DNA of 16,723 nucleotides from an uncultured Fretibacterium sp. (GCF_938030725.1 NZ_CALHIQ010000140.1:1-16723); one strand, 5' to 3'; counted from the first letter of the stretch, positions 1 through 6,586 are shown. A program made the numbers and translations. Notes: generated from the sequence alone by a model not told the origin.

Positions 1-98
1 ACCACCTTCCGCCCCCCCTCGACGGCCTCCTTGATCCGCACCGGACCGGCGGGAAGGGCCTCCCTCATTTTCTGTAAGATGGCGTCGATATCGTGCAT
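1..98 (-). CDS. 5' fragment of an unidentified gene (possibly HgdB-type dehydratase subunit)
   Basis: Only the first 33 codons are present; the gene runs off the window edge. The ATG at 96-98 has a strong purine-rich site (AGGGGGG) about 7 bases upstream and lies 21 bases after the permease stop, so it is probably the fourth gene of the ABC operon. The peptide begins MHDIDAILQKMREAL and ends EAVEGGRKVV. A basic stretch ending in GRKVV or GKKVV at this place resembles the start of 2-hydroxyglutaryl-CoA dehydratase D-component (HgdB/BcrC-like) proteins, where it leads into a Cys-containing iron-sulfur ligand segment. That match rests on a few residues and is inference only. A sugar-processing enzyme would be an equally natural partner of a ribose-type importer. 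Confidence 0.6.
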   Translation of the reverse strand, partial: MHDIDAILQKMREALPAGPVRIKEAVEGGRKV

Positions 99-119
99 GT
101 TGAACCCCCCTAAGGTTAC

Positions 120-1100
120 TCAGCTTCCGACGCCGTTCCCGCGCCGACGCGCGGTCAGGGCGTAGAAGGACACGGAACAAACCAACACGAGGCCGTGTAC
201 GAAGCGCGTCCAAAAGCCGGACCACCCCGCACTGACGACCCCTGCCTCGATCATGCCGATCACCGCAGCTCCTGCCGTCGTACCCCAGACGCTGCCGCTG
301 CCGCCGTACACGGAAGTTCCCCCAATGAACACGGAGGCGAAGACCAGCAGAAGGTACCCCTCGCCCTGAGTAGGCCACCAGTTGGCCAGCTCCAGGCACG
401 CCAAAATTCCAGAGAAGGCGGCCGTCAGGCCCAGCAGGACGAACACCGCGACGCGGGCTCGCGCCACCGGAAGCCCCATCATCCGCGCGACCTCCCGGTC
501 GTCGCCAATGAAGCGCAGGGCATCTCCCCAAGAGGTGCGGTGCAAGATCACTGCCGTGACGACGGCCAGCCCCAGAGCCCACAAAAACTGCGCGGGGATC
601 AACCCGCCGACGCGCCCGACGAACAGGGCGGTAAACGGCAGCCGACGGACGAAGGGCAAGGCAACCGCAAGCCCGCCGGAGAGCAACATCACGCAGCCCC
701 GCCAGAGGAAATCGAACCCGATCGTCACGACGATCGAGGGCACCCCCGTCTTGACCACGACCAGCCCGTTGATCAGGCCGATGCCTGCCCCCGCGGCGAG
801 CCCCGCCACGAGGCCAGTCGCTGCGGACCCCGTGGCCTTCGCCACGACGGCGAACAGGAAGCTGGACATCGCCATGTTCGAGGCGAAGGACAGGTCCATC
901 TCCCCGGCCACGACCACCAGGGTCATCCCCATCGCGACGATCGCCACGAAGGGGATGGTCGTCATAAACGAGAGGTAGATGTAGCGGGAGAGAAACGTCG
1001 CGGGCGCGGTCAGGACGAAGAAGCCCCAGAGCAGCAGGAGCACCGCGGTGATGGGAAGCTGGAGCGCAAGGGCCGAGCGCAGCCGAAAGCCTGCGTTCAT
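120..1100 (-). CDS. ABC transporter permease, RbsC/BPD_transp_2 family
   Basis: A 326-residue membrane protein forming the channel subunit of a ribose-type importer in the inner membrane. It is almost entirely hydrophobic, with about eight to ten predicted membrane segments from the first (LPITAVLLLLWGFFV) to the last (FVHGLVLVCSVSFYALTA). It carries typical family patterns such as GEMDLSFASNMA near residue 65 (the family's G-x-I-D-L-S region) and VFIGGTSVYGGSGSVWGT near the C-terminus. The ATG at 1098-1100 overlaps the ATPase stop as ATGA, so the two are translationally coupled. An upstream extension of the same frame to about 1508 lies inside the ATPase gene and is not coding. The length is normal for the family. 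The substrate cannot be told from the permease. Confidence 0.92.
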   Translation of the reverse strand: MNAGFRLRSALALQLPITAVLLLLWGFFVLTAPATFLSRYIYLSFMTTIPFVAIVAMGMTLVVVAGEMDLSFASNMAMSSFLFAVVAKATGSAATGLVAGLAAGAGIGLINGLVVVKTGVPSIVVTIGFDFLWRGCVMLLSGGLAVALPFVRRLPFTALFVGRVGGLIPAQFLWALGLAVVTAVILHRTSWGDALRFIGDDREVARMMGLPVARARVAVFVLLGLTAAFSGILACLELANWWPTQGEGYLLLVFASVFIGGTSVYGGSGSVWGTTAGAAVIGMIEAGVVSAGWSGFWTRFVHGLVLVCSVSFYALTARRRGNGVGS

Positions 1101-1882
1101 AGCGCGACCTCCCTCAGACGCGCTGTCAGCTCCGGCAGCGTCAGCGCTCCGCGCGTCCACTCCCCCGCGTTGAGCCCGTGGGACAGGACGACGAAACGAT
1201 CCGCCACCGCCCAGACGTGATCGATGCTGTGGGTGATGAACACCACGGACTTTCCCCGTTCCCGCACCCCGCAGATGAACTCCAGAACCTTGTCCACCTC
1301 GCTCAGGGCCAGGGCCGTCGTCGGTTCGTCCAGGACGACGAGCTCGGCATCGAAGTACATGGCCCGCCCGATGGCCAGCCCCTGCCGCTCCCCGCCCGAC
1401 AACACTCCGGCACGGGTGTCCGGGGTCAGGCGACCTCCTCCCAGCCCCATGCGCGCCAGGAGCTCCGCGGTGACGCGGCGTTCCTCCGCCACGTCGATCA
1501 GCCCCCAATCAGGAAACTGCGAGCTGCTAAAGTGAATATGCCGGCCCACGAAGACGTTGCGCCACAGGGACTGCTGCAGGCCCAGCGCCCTGTCCTGATA
1601 GACGGTTTCGATGCCCAGGCCCCGCGCACGGGAAACGCCGGACCGCGTCCAGTCGAGCTTCCGGCCCCGAAAGAGAAACGTCCCCGCATCCGCGCCGTAG
1701 AGGCCCGACAACACCTTGATCAGGGTGGACTTGCCCGCCCCGTTGTCGCCCAGCAGGCCAACGATCTCCGCAGCGTTCACGCGGAAGTTGACACCCCGAA
1801 GGGCCTCCACGTTCCCGAAGGACTTACGGATGCCCCGCATCTCAACCAGGGCGGCGTCCGCCCCGCCTTTCCCGCCCTCCAC
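1097..1882 (-). CDS. ABC transporter ATP-binding protein, single-domain sugar type
   Basis: A 261-residue ATPase that powers the importer on the cytoplasmic face. Visible motifs: Walker A GDNGAGKST at 45-53, Q-loop Q96 (VYQD), signature LSGGERQ at 161-167, Walker B LVVLDE at 181-186 and switch His218 (ITHS). The sequence after residue 11 (ALVEMRGIRKSFGNVEAL) matches the usual start of RbsA/MglA/FrcA-like domains. Unlike RbsA or MglA (about 500 residues, two fused domains), this has one domain, like FrcA, and would act as a homodimer. The start chosen is GTG at 1880-1882, three bases after the binding-protein stop. It has only a weak ribosome site, so translation is probably coupled; a CTG three codons before EMRGI is an alternative. 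The stop overlaps the permease start. Confidence 0.93.
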   Translation of the reverse strand: MEGGKGGADAALVEMRGIRKSFGNVEALRGVNFRVNAAEIVGLLGDNGAGKSTLIKVLSGLYGADAGTFLFRGRKLDWTRSGVSRARGLGIETVYQDRALGLQQSLWRNVFVGRHIHFSSSQFPDWGLIDVAEERRVTAELLARMGLGGGRLTPDTRAGVLSGGERQGLAIGRAMYFDAELVVLDEPTTALALSEVDKVLEFICGVRERGKSVVFITHSIDHVWAVADRFVVLSHGLNAGEWTRGALTLPELTARLREVAL

Positions 1883-1885
1883 GCT

Positions 1886-2872
1886 TCAGCGCACGCCCTT
1901 CTCTGCCAGAGGGGCAATCTGTTCAATGTTGTCCTTGTCCACGAACCCGCCCGCCGTGTCGATCACCAGCCCGCCGAATCCGCAGAGGCGCGACTGAACG
2001 AGATTCACAACGGCCAGATAGCCGATGAGGTAGGGCTGTCCCTCGCCCACGAGGTCCAGGTAGCCGGAACGGATGGCCTCGGCCGTCGCAGGGGAGAGGC
2101 TGAAGCCGGCCACCGCCACGCGGTCGGGGTCCATCCCCGCGGACCGGAGGGCGTTCCCGGACTGCGCCGTCAACGCTCCGTGATCGATGACGACGAGCTT
2201 GCAATCCTCATGGGAGGAGAGGTAGCCCGTCAGGACCGGAGCGCCCAGCGTCGCGTCCTTGTTGATCTCAGGCGAGATCTCGATGTAGTCCGCCGTCAAT
2301 CCCGCCTTCTCGAACACGTCCAGGATGGCCAGGGCGCGCCGCCCGCGTCCGGGCAGACTCTTCAAACCCCAGACCATGACCCGGTCTCCCTCCTTGAGGC
2401 CGAACTGCGTAACGCAGCGCTCGGCCAGCATCCTGCCCTGATTGTAGTTGTCCGGGCCGATCAGCCCGAAACCGCGGGATTGGTACTTTTTGTAGAGGCG
2501 GGGCAGCGGCGTGTCAACGCAGGTGACGAGAGCTCCCTGGGCATAGGCTTGATCGATCAGGGGCTCATAGGCGTCGTCGCCGGGGACCCCAATGACGACC
2601 ATTCCGTCCGGCTTCGAGGTCAGGCCCTGACGGAAGTTCTCCAACATCTTCTCGGCGTTCCAGTCGGAGTAGACGAACGCGATGTCAAGGTCCAGGTCCC
2701 GCGCCGCAGCCGCAGCGCCGTTCTGCAGCACGGTTCCGTAGGACTCGCCGGGGCCGCCGCCCGTGTCGAACCAGACCTTGAAGCGTTTCGCCTCCTGGCT
2801 CGCGTCGACGCCGAAGGCCATGGACGGAAACAGGACGAGCGCAACCAACAACAGAGCAACTGCTTTTTTCAT
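1886..2872 (-). CDS. Periplasmic substrate-binding protein, Peripla_BP_4 (ribose-binding) type
   Basis: A 328-residue exported protein that captures the solute for the ABC importer. The N-terminus MKKAVALLLVALVLFPSMAFG is a Sec signal peptide, with cleavage likely near residues 21-24. I see no lipobox Cys. The mature part has the two-lobe pattern of the sugar-binding family: a first strand (KRFKVWFDTGGG), a segment SKPDGMVVIGVPGDDAYEPLID, then CVDTPLPR, and in the second lobe VAVAGFSLSPATAEAIRSG. It is first in the operon, as usual for such transporters. ATG at 2870-2872 follows AGGAGG by 11 bases. A GTG two codons upstream sits 5 bases after the same site and could be the true start. The ligand is unknown; ribose-type binders take pentoses, hexoses, polyols, nucleosides or AI-2. 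Confidence 0.9.
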   Translation of the reverse strand: MKKAVALLLVALVLFPSMAFGVDASQEAKRFKVWFDTGGGPGESYGTVLQNGAAAAARDLDLDIAFVYSDWNAEKMLENFRQGLTSKPDGMVVIGVPGDDAYEPLIDQAYAQGALVTCVDTPLPRLYKKYQSRGFGLIGPDNYNQGRMLAERCVTQFGLKEGDRVMVWGLKSLPGRGRRALAILDVFEKAGLTADYIEISPEINKDATLGAPVLTGYLSSHEDCKLVVIDHGALTAQSGNALRSAGMDPDRVAVAGFSLSPATAEAIRSGYLDLVGEGQPYLIGYLAVVNLVQSRLCGFGGLVIDTAGGFVDKDNIEQIAPLAEKGVR

Positions 2873-2991
2873 GAACACACAATCCTCCTCAGGACTTAAA
2901 AAATGACACGACTGCGCGACGCGGAACACCTCCCCTGCCGTCGGGCACGGGACGTTCGCGTGTCGCTATGGAAATAAATAGATGAAGGGAA

Positions 2992-3009
2992 GACCCCATC
3001 AAGGGGGTC
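2992..3009. promoter_or_regulatory. Inverted repeat GACCCC-N6-GGGGTC
   Basis: Perfect 6-bp arms at 2992-2997 and 3004-3009 around ATCAAG. On the minus strand it covers a TTGATG -35-like box, followed 16 bases later by a poor -10 (TATTTA). It may therefore be an operator or a weak second promoter closer to the binding-protein gene. No T-run follows in either direction, so a terminator role is unlikely. Confidence 0.3.
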
Positions 3010-3129
3010 AACGAACGGTACGGAAGGGGGACGAGAGGGCGGGGCCTGTCGAAATCGTCTTTACGATGCAGGACCGATCCTCAGAGGACCGCACCGAACG
3101 ATGCATCCCGTGCACCGCGGCTCAGTGCG

Positions 3130-3147
3130 TCAGGAAAAACCGAACAT
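3130..3147 (-). other. Five-codon ORF with strong ribosome site (possible leader peptide)
   Basis: On the minus strand GGGAGGAGG is followed 6 bases later by ATG (3145-3147) and the codons for M-F-G-F-S, then TGA at 3130-3132. The ribosome site is as good as those of the real genes nearby, yet the frame closes after five codons. It lies in the predicted leader of the ABC operon, about 260 bases before the binding-protein start. It may be a leader peptide, or the remnant of a displaced gene start. It may also be chance in purine-rich DNA. Confidence 0.25.
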
Positions 3148-3174
3148 GGCGATCCTCCTCCCGTCTTAAAGGGT

Positions 3175-3218
3175 GCGGGGCCATGCCGTTCAGACCAACT
3201 CCCCGACCAAGGCCCCGC
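3175..3218 (-). other. Inverted repeat GCGGGGCC/GGCCCCGC in the leader
   Basis: GCGGGGCC at 3175-3182 pairs perfectly with GGCCCCGC at 3211-3218 around a 28-base loop. On the minus strand it would fold at the very 5' end of the predicted leader, just downstream of the candidate promoter. No T-run follows, so it is not a canonical terminator. It could be an RNA structure or one end of a dispersed repeat. Confidence 0.45.
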
Positions 3219-3221
3219 GTA

Positions 3222-3251
3222 AGTATGCGTCAAGGGGGATGGTAAAGTCAA
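3222..3251 (-). promoter_or_regulatory. Candidate sigma-70 promoter for the ABC operon
   Basis: On the minus strand a -35 box TTGACT (complement of 3246-3251, 5 of 6 consensus) is followed after 18 bases by a -10 box CATACT (complement of 3222-3227, 4 of 6). The -35 box lies inside the tandem CCCCCTTGAC repeat, so a regulator bound to the repeats would touch the promoter. The predicted start is near 3215, about 340 bases before the binding-protein ATG. Confidence 0.4.
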
Positions 3252-3256
3252 GGGGG
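3229..3256. repeat. Tandem direct repeat GTCAAGGGGG
   Basis: GTCAAGGGGG occurs at 3229-3238 and again at 3247-3256, 18 bases apart, each preceded by a GTA a few bases upstream. A related CAAGGGGGTCAA stretch lies at 3000-3011. The repeat spacing is close to two helical turns, which would suit a dimeric regulator. On the minus strand each copy also contains a -35-like TTGAC. Confidence 0.6.
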
Positions 3257-3355
3257 GCAAAAACGTAATCTCGCCGTCCCGAAGCAGGTCGCAAGGAACT
3301 CCCCGGAACGGCTGGAAATTCCCTTCAGCCCTTTCTTTTAAAATCTCCGGAAGTA

Positions 3356-3364
3356 TGGTATAAC
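3356..3364 (+). promoter_or_regulatory. Extended -10 promoter for the antiporter gene
   Basis: TGGTATAAC at 3356-3364 is an extended -10 element (TG, one base, TATAAC; 5 of 6 to TATAAT). The -35 region (TTTTAA near 3336-3341) is poor, as is common for extended -10 promoters. The predicted start is near 3371, giving a leader of about 55 bases before the TTG start at 3426. Confidence 0.5.
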
Positions 3365-3425
3365 GCTCATTATGCCCCGCATACGGGACAGCGATCGACA
3401 GTCGCATCAACGGGAGGGATCGTCT

Positions 3426-4754
3426 TTGGATTACACTTATCTCTTGAGCCTTTGCGTCATTCTCTTATCCACGAAGATATTCAGCCTCATCTCGCGCCGC
3501 GCCCAGCTGCCGCAGGTGGTGGGCGCCTTGATGGCGGGACTGATCTTCGGCCCCGCAGTGCTGGGACAGCTCACGAACGCCCTCTTCGGCGTCCGGTTCT
3601 GCCTCATGCCCTCGCCGCTCCTCTCCCGGCTGGCGGAGCTGGGGGTCATCGTCCTGATGTTCACCGCCGGCATGGGGACCAGCGTCAAGGACCTGAAGGC
3701 ATCCGGCAAGGCGGGGTTCCTCGTGGCGCTCCTCGGCGTGCTGACGCCGCTCGGCATGGGGGCGCTGATGCTCTACGCCTTTGAGCCGGCCACGAACTTG
3801 GAGTCCGCCCTGTTCCTGGGCTCCGTCCTTACCGCCACCTCCGTTTCCATCACCGTGGAGGCCCTGAAGGAGATCAACATGCTGGCCACGAAGGTGGGCA
3901 ACACGATCCTCGCGGCGGCGCTCATCGACGACATCTTGGGCCTGATCTGCCTCACGATCGTCAGCGGGATGGGAGGGGAGCAGGTGAGCCTGGCGCTCAT
4001 CGGCGTGAGGCTCCTGGGCTTCTTCGCCTTCGTGGGCATCGCCGCCGTCGCCTACCACCGGGCCATGGTGTGGATGGACCATCGAAATGCGGAGAGGAAC
4101 CTGCGCCGCTACCCCGTGGCGGGCTTTGCCTTCTGCCTCTTCATGGCCTGGACCGCCGAGGTGGTGTTCGGCATCGCGGACATCACGGGGGCCTTCGCCG
4201 CAGGCATGATCATCGCCATGGCGCCCAAGGGACAGTACATCGCCAGCAAGTTCGACACGATGGGCTACCTCCTGCTGACGCCCGTCTTCTTCGCCAACAT
4301 CGGCCTCGAGGTTTCCATCCCCAGCATGTCCGGCTGGCTCGTCTTCTTCACGCTGGTGCTGGTGCTGGTGGGCGTCGCCTCCAAGCTCATCGGCTGCGGC
4401 CTGGGCGCGAAGCTCTGCGGCTTCACCAATCGGCAGTGCGTTCAGACGGGGCTCGGCATGGTGTGCCGCGGCGAGGTCGCGCTGATCGTCGCCAACAAGG
4501 GCATCGCCATGCACGCCATCCACGAGCAGTACCTTGGCCCGATCATCATCATGATCATCGCCTGCACCATCCTCTCCCCGGCCATGCTGAAGGCGGCCTT
4601 CAGGGGTGAAACCTCCGCGGAGAAGGAGAGCCGCCTGATCGAAAACTATACCCTCACCGAGAAGACCGAGAGGATTCTGGGGCGCCTGTTCAACCGCCAC
4701 CATCGAAGGCAGAAACTGGAGGACATCCGCTCGAACCAGCAGCGCGAGGATTGA
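3426..4754 (+). CDS. Cation/proton antiporter, CPA2 (Na_H_Exchanger) family
   Basis: A 442-residue integral membrane protein likely exchanging Na+ or K+ for protons across the inner membrane. It has about twelve hydrophobic segments from LLSLCVILLSTKIF to IIIMIIACTILSPAM. The ion-binding core is visible: LIDDILGLI with Asp168-Asp169, preceded by the SVLTATSVSITVEALKE helix typical of CPA2 proteins. The tail after the last helix is charged (RILGRLFNRHHRRQKLED) and has no TrkA-N/RCK nucleotide-binding domain, so it is NapA/GerN-like rather than full KefB/KefC. The start chosen is TTG at 3426, seven bases after GGGAGGG (3412-3418). An upstream ATG at 3372 lacks a site and would add 18 polar residues before the first helix. 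It appears monocistronic, with its own promoter and a hairpin behind it. Confidence 0.9.
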   Translation: MDYTYLLSLCVILLSTKIFSLISRRAQLPQVVGALMAGLIFGPAVLGQLTNALFGVRFCLMPSPLLSRLAELGVIVLMFTAGMGTSVKDLKASGKAGFLVALLGVLTPLGMGALMLYAFEPATNLESALFLGSVLTATSVSITVEALKEINMLATKVGNTILAAALIDDILGLICLTIVSGMGGEQVSLALIGVRLLGFFAFVGIAAVAYHRAMVWMDHRNAERNLRRYPVAGFAFCLFMAWTAEVVFGIADITGAFAAGMIIAMAPKGQYIASKFDTMGYLLLTPVFFANIGLEVSIPSMSGWLVFFTLVLVLVGVASKLIGCGLGAKLCGFTNRQCVQTGLGMVCRGEVALIVANKGIAMHAIHEQYLGPIIIMIIACTILSPAMLKAAFRGETSAEKESRLIENYTLTEKTERILGRLFNRHHRRQKLEDIRSNQQRED

Positions 4755-4777
4755 CCGGGAATAACCGTCCGATGCGA

Positions 4778-4824
4778 AGCGCGGGGCCGAGGACGCCCCG
4801 TCAAGGCGCCTCCGGCCCCGCGCT
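4778..4824 (+). terminator. 12-bp hairpin between convergent antiporter and proC
   Basis: AGCGCGGGGCCG at 4778-4789 pairs with CGGCCCCGCGCT at 4813-4824. The stem can extend inward (AGG-CGCC with GGCG-CCT, one bulged A), making a very stable hairpin starting 24 bases after the antiporter stop. There is no T-run on either strand, so it is at best an atypical, possibly bidirectional terminator. Confidence 0.55.
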
Positions 4825-4828
4825 CCAC

Positions 4829-4862
4829 CGCGAAGTCCCTGCCTCAGCGCAGGGACTTCGCG
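4829..4862 (-). terminator. 13-bp perfect hairpin containing the proC stop codon in its loop
   Basis: CGCGAAGTCCCTG at 4829-4841 pairs perfectly with CAGGGACTTCGCG at 4850-4862 around an 8-base loop (4842-4849). On the minus strand the upstream arm is the last sense codons of proC (AKSLR) and the TGA (4844-4846) lies in the loop. It sits four bases from the antiporter-side hairpin. No T-run follows. It could protect the operon mRNA 3' end or terminate transcription. Confidence 0.55.
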
Positions 4863-5665
4863 ACGTTCTGCGTCAGGACGCTGCCCTTCCGCGCCGTGCT
4901 CGTCACGGCGTCCATCATGACGCCACGGACGCCGCGGCGCTCGATCTCCGCAACGCCCTCGATGGTCATGCCGCCGGGGGTACAGACCGCATCCCTCAGA
5001 TCGGAGGGCACCCGGCCGGAGTGCGTCACCAGCCGCGCTGCACCCAGCGCAGCCGCCGCAGCGCCCCGGTAAGCCAGGGCCTTTGGAAGCCCCGCCTGGA
5101 TGCCCCCCATGGCGGCCCCCTCCAGGAGCTCCAAAAAGAACGCGGGTCCGGCTCCGATCAGGGCGGTCAGGGCGTCCAGCTTGCCCTCCTCCGTAAACTC
5201 CGCGTCCCCCAGCAGGGAGAAGGCCGCGCGAAGCCACTCCCCGTCCTCCGGCGCGCACCCGCTCGAGACGACCACGCCGCTGAAGGCCGCGTTCATCGCC
5301 GCGCACACGTTCGTCATGACGCGCGTCCAACGGGCCTCCGGGGCCGCCTCCTCCAGCAGGGACAGGGACACCGCCGCTGCCAGCGAGACGCAGAGTTTCC
5401 CCCCTAGGGCGTCGCGCAGTTCCCTTACCGCCCCCAGGGTCAGGTGGGGTTTCAGGGCGAACATCACCACCTCCGCGCCGCGGGCCGCCTCGGCGTTGTC
5501 TGCGATCAATTGGACGCCATCCTGCGCCACCTCCGGCCGACGTTCCGGATGGGGGCACGAAGCCGTCACCCGGCACCCCGCCTTGGCCAGTCCGCGCGCC
5601 ACGGCGCCCCCCAGGGCTCCCGCTCCAATCACAGCGATACCCGTTCTCCTGACGTCCTTCTCCAC
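4844..5665 (-). CDS. proC: Pyrroline-5-carboxylate reductase
   Basis: A 273-residue cytoplasmic enzyme catalysing the last step of proline synthesis: reduction of 1-pyrroline-5-carboxylate to L-proline with NAD(P)H. The N-terminal Rossmann fold begins with IAVIGAGALGG (GxGxxG at 14-19), followed by VVMFALKPH, the family's V-x-A-V-K-P segment. The C-terminal dimerisation domain carries the P5CR signature: VPSDLRDAVCTPGGMTIEG (Leu-Arg-Asp at 223-225, CTPGGMT at 228-234). The length is normal. The start is GTG at 5663-5665, with GGAGGGG 8 bases upstream inside the end of rlmB, and only three bases separate it from the rlmB stop. It is the last gene of the uvrA-rlmB-proC operon; its stop lies in a hairpin loop. 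Confidence in the function is high. Confidence 0.95.
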   Translation of the reverse strand: MEKDVRRTGIAVIGAGALGGAVARGLAKAGCRVTASCPHPERRPEVAQDGVQLIADNAEAARGAEVVMFALKPHLTLGAVRELRDALGGKLCVSLAAAVSLSLLEEAAPEARWTRVMTNVCAAMNAAFSGVVVSSGCAPEDGEWLRAAFSLLGDAEFTEEGKLDALTALIGAGPAFFLELLEGAAMGGIQAGLPKALAYRGAAAAALGAARLVTHSGRVPSDLRDAVCTPGGMTIEGVAEIERRGVRGVMMDAVTSTARKGSVLTQNVAKSLR

Positions 5666-5668
5666 GAC

Positions 5669-6586
5669 CTAATCCCCTCCTTGAGCCGAAGCGGACGCGC
5701 GGGTCCGGCTCCACGCGAACATCCCAAGCGCCGCGGCCACGCTGGCGTTGAGTGACCCCACGCCACCCTGGATGGGGATTCGCAGCAACTGGTCGCAGTT
5801 CTCGCTCACGAGGCGCGACAGCCCCTCCCCCTCGGCGCCGACGACGAGGGCCAGGCGCGCCGGCAGCTCGTCCTCCCACAGGCTGACCTCCGCGCGCCCC
5901 TCAAGGCCCACGGTCCAGAAGCCCGCGGTCTGAAGCTGCGCGAGCGTCCGAACGACGTTGACCACCGGGATCATCGGAAGGCGCAGTGAGGCGCCGGCGC
6001 TGGTCTTGACCACCGTCCCACCCGGCAGCGCGGAGCGGCGGCGCGAGTAGACCGCAGCGGCAGCCCCGGCAGCCTCGGCGGAGCGCACGATGGCCCCCAG
6101 GTTGTGGGGGTCCTCCACGTGGTCCAGCACCACGATCAGGGCTGGGGCCTCTGCGGGCAGGGCCTTCAAAAAGGGCTCCAGGTCCACGGGAACCGTTTCC
6201 GTCAGCCGGCAGGCCACCCCCTGATGGCGTTCTCCGGGGCAGAGCTTGTCCAGGGCCTCCGGCGCCACCAGCTGATACACGACGCGCCCAGCCCGTGCCA
6301 GGTCCACCAGCTCATCCAGGTAGGGCGGCCGAACGTTGTTGGCGATCAGGAGCCGCGTGCATCGCGAGGGCGTGTTCCGCACCAGGTCCAGCACGGGCTG
6401 GCGCCCCCAGCAGACGTCGTCCGGCGGCAGGGCCCGTTCTGCGGGCCTGCGAAGGGCCTCCTCGCGCGGGGACCGACCCCGCCGCGCCTCCGTGGGGCGT
6501 CCTGGCCCCCTCAGGTCGGGACGCCTGCGCCCCTCCCCGCCGCTCCGGCGCGGCCCGCCCTTTCCTCCGCTGAATCGTTCCGCCAT
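5669..6586 (-). CDS. rlmB: TrmH/SpoU-family 23S rRNA 2'-O-methyltransferase (RlmB type)
   Basis: A 305-residue SAM-dependent methyltransferase of the SPOUT class, expected to methylate a ribose 2'-OH in 23S rRNA (G2251 in E. coli numbering for RlmB). The three family motifs are present: motif 1 DHVEDPHNLGAIVRSAE at 155-171, motif 2 LVVGAEGEGLSR at 247-258 and motif 3 IPIQGGVGSLNASVAAA at 271-287. An SpoU substrate-binding domain (WGRQPVLDLV to about 130) precedes them. Residues 1-55 form an unusual Arg/Gly/Pro-rich, probably disordered tail. The start is ATG at 6584-6586, with AAGGAG inside the last uvrA codons and a 5-base gap from the uvrA stop. The frame stays open further upstream, but that part overlaps uvrA and is not coding. 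A tRNA-specific TrmH relative is possible but less likely. Confidence 0.92.
   Translation of the reverse strand: MAERFSGGKGGPRRSGGEGRRRPDLRGPGRPTEARRGRSPREEALRRPAERALPPDDVCWGRQPVLDLVRNTPSRCTRLLIANNVRPPYLDELVDLARAGRVVYQLVAPEALDKLCPGERHQGVACRLTETVPVDLEPFLKALPAEAPALIVVLDHVEDPHNLGAIVRSAEAAGAAAAVYSRRRSALPGGTVVKTSAGASLRLPMIPVVNVVRTLAQLQTAGFWTVGLEGRAEVSLWEDELPARLALVVGAEGEGLSRLVSENCDQLLRIPIQGGVGSLNASVAAALGMFAWSRTRASASAQGGD

Larger units (their letters stand above)
2873..3260 (-). promoter_or_regulatory. Long structured leader and promoter region of the ABC operon
   Basis: This stretch has no convincing gene. Read on the minus strand it holds, in order: two GTCAAGGGGG-type repeats (complement CCCCCTTGAC), a candidate promoter, an 8-bp hairpin arm pair, a very short ORF with a near-perfect ribosome site, small hairpins (3078-3088 and 3054-3067), a GACCCC/GGGGTC inverted repeat, and finally the SD of the binding-protein gene. 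If transcription starts near 3215, the untranslated leader is about 340 nt, long enough for a riboswitch or attenuator. I do not recognise a known riboswitch class. The same stretch can be read through as a 109-codon frame at 3081-3410, but that frame has low-complexity composition and no suitable start context. Confidence 0.4.

Noticed and set aside
1178..2899. 573-codon plus-strand frame opposite the binding protein and ATPase
   Set aside because: It is antisense to two well-supported ABC genes, has no family motifs and no convincing ribosome site.
3081..3410. 109-codon minus-strand frame in the antiporter/ABC intergenic region
   Set aside because: It has low-complexity composition and a start inside the antiporter leader. 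It runs across the candidate promoter and hairpins, so regulatory DNA is the better reading.
3465..5879. Very long minus-strand open frame (804 codons) antisense to the antiporter and through proC
   Set aside because: It runs opposite or out of frame with two clearly recognised genes and its composition is Gly/Arg/Asp/His-rich, the usual result of reading high-GC codons in a shadow frame.
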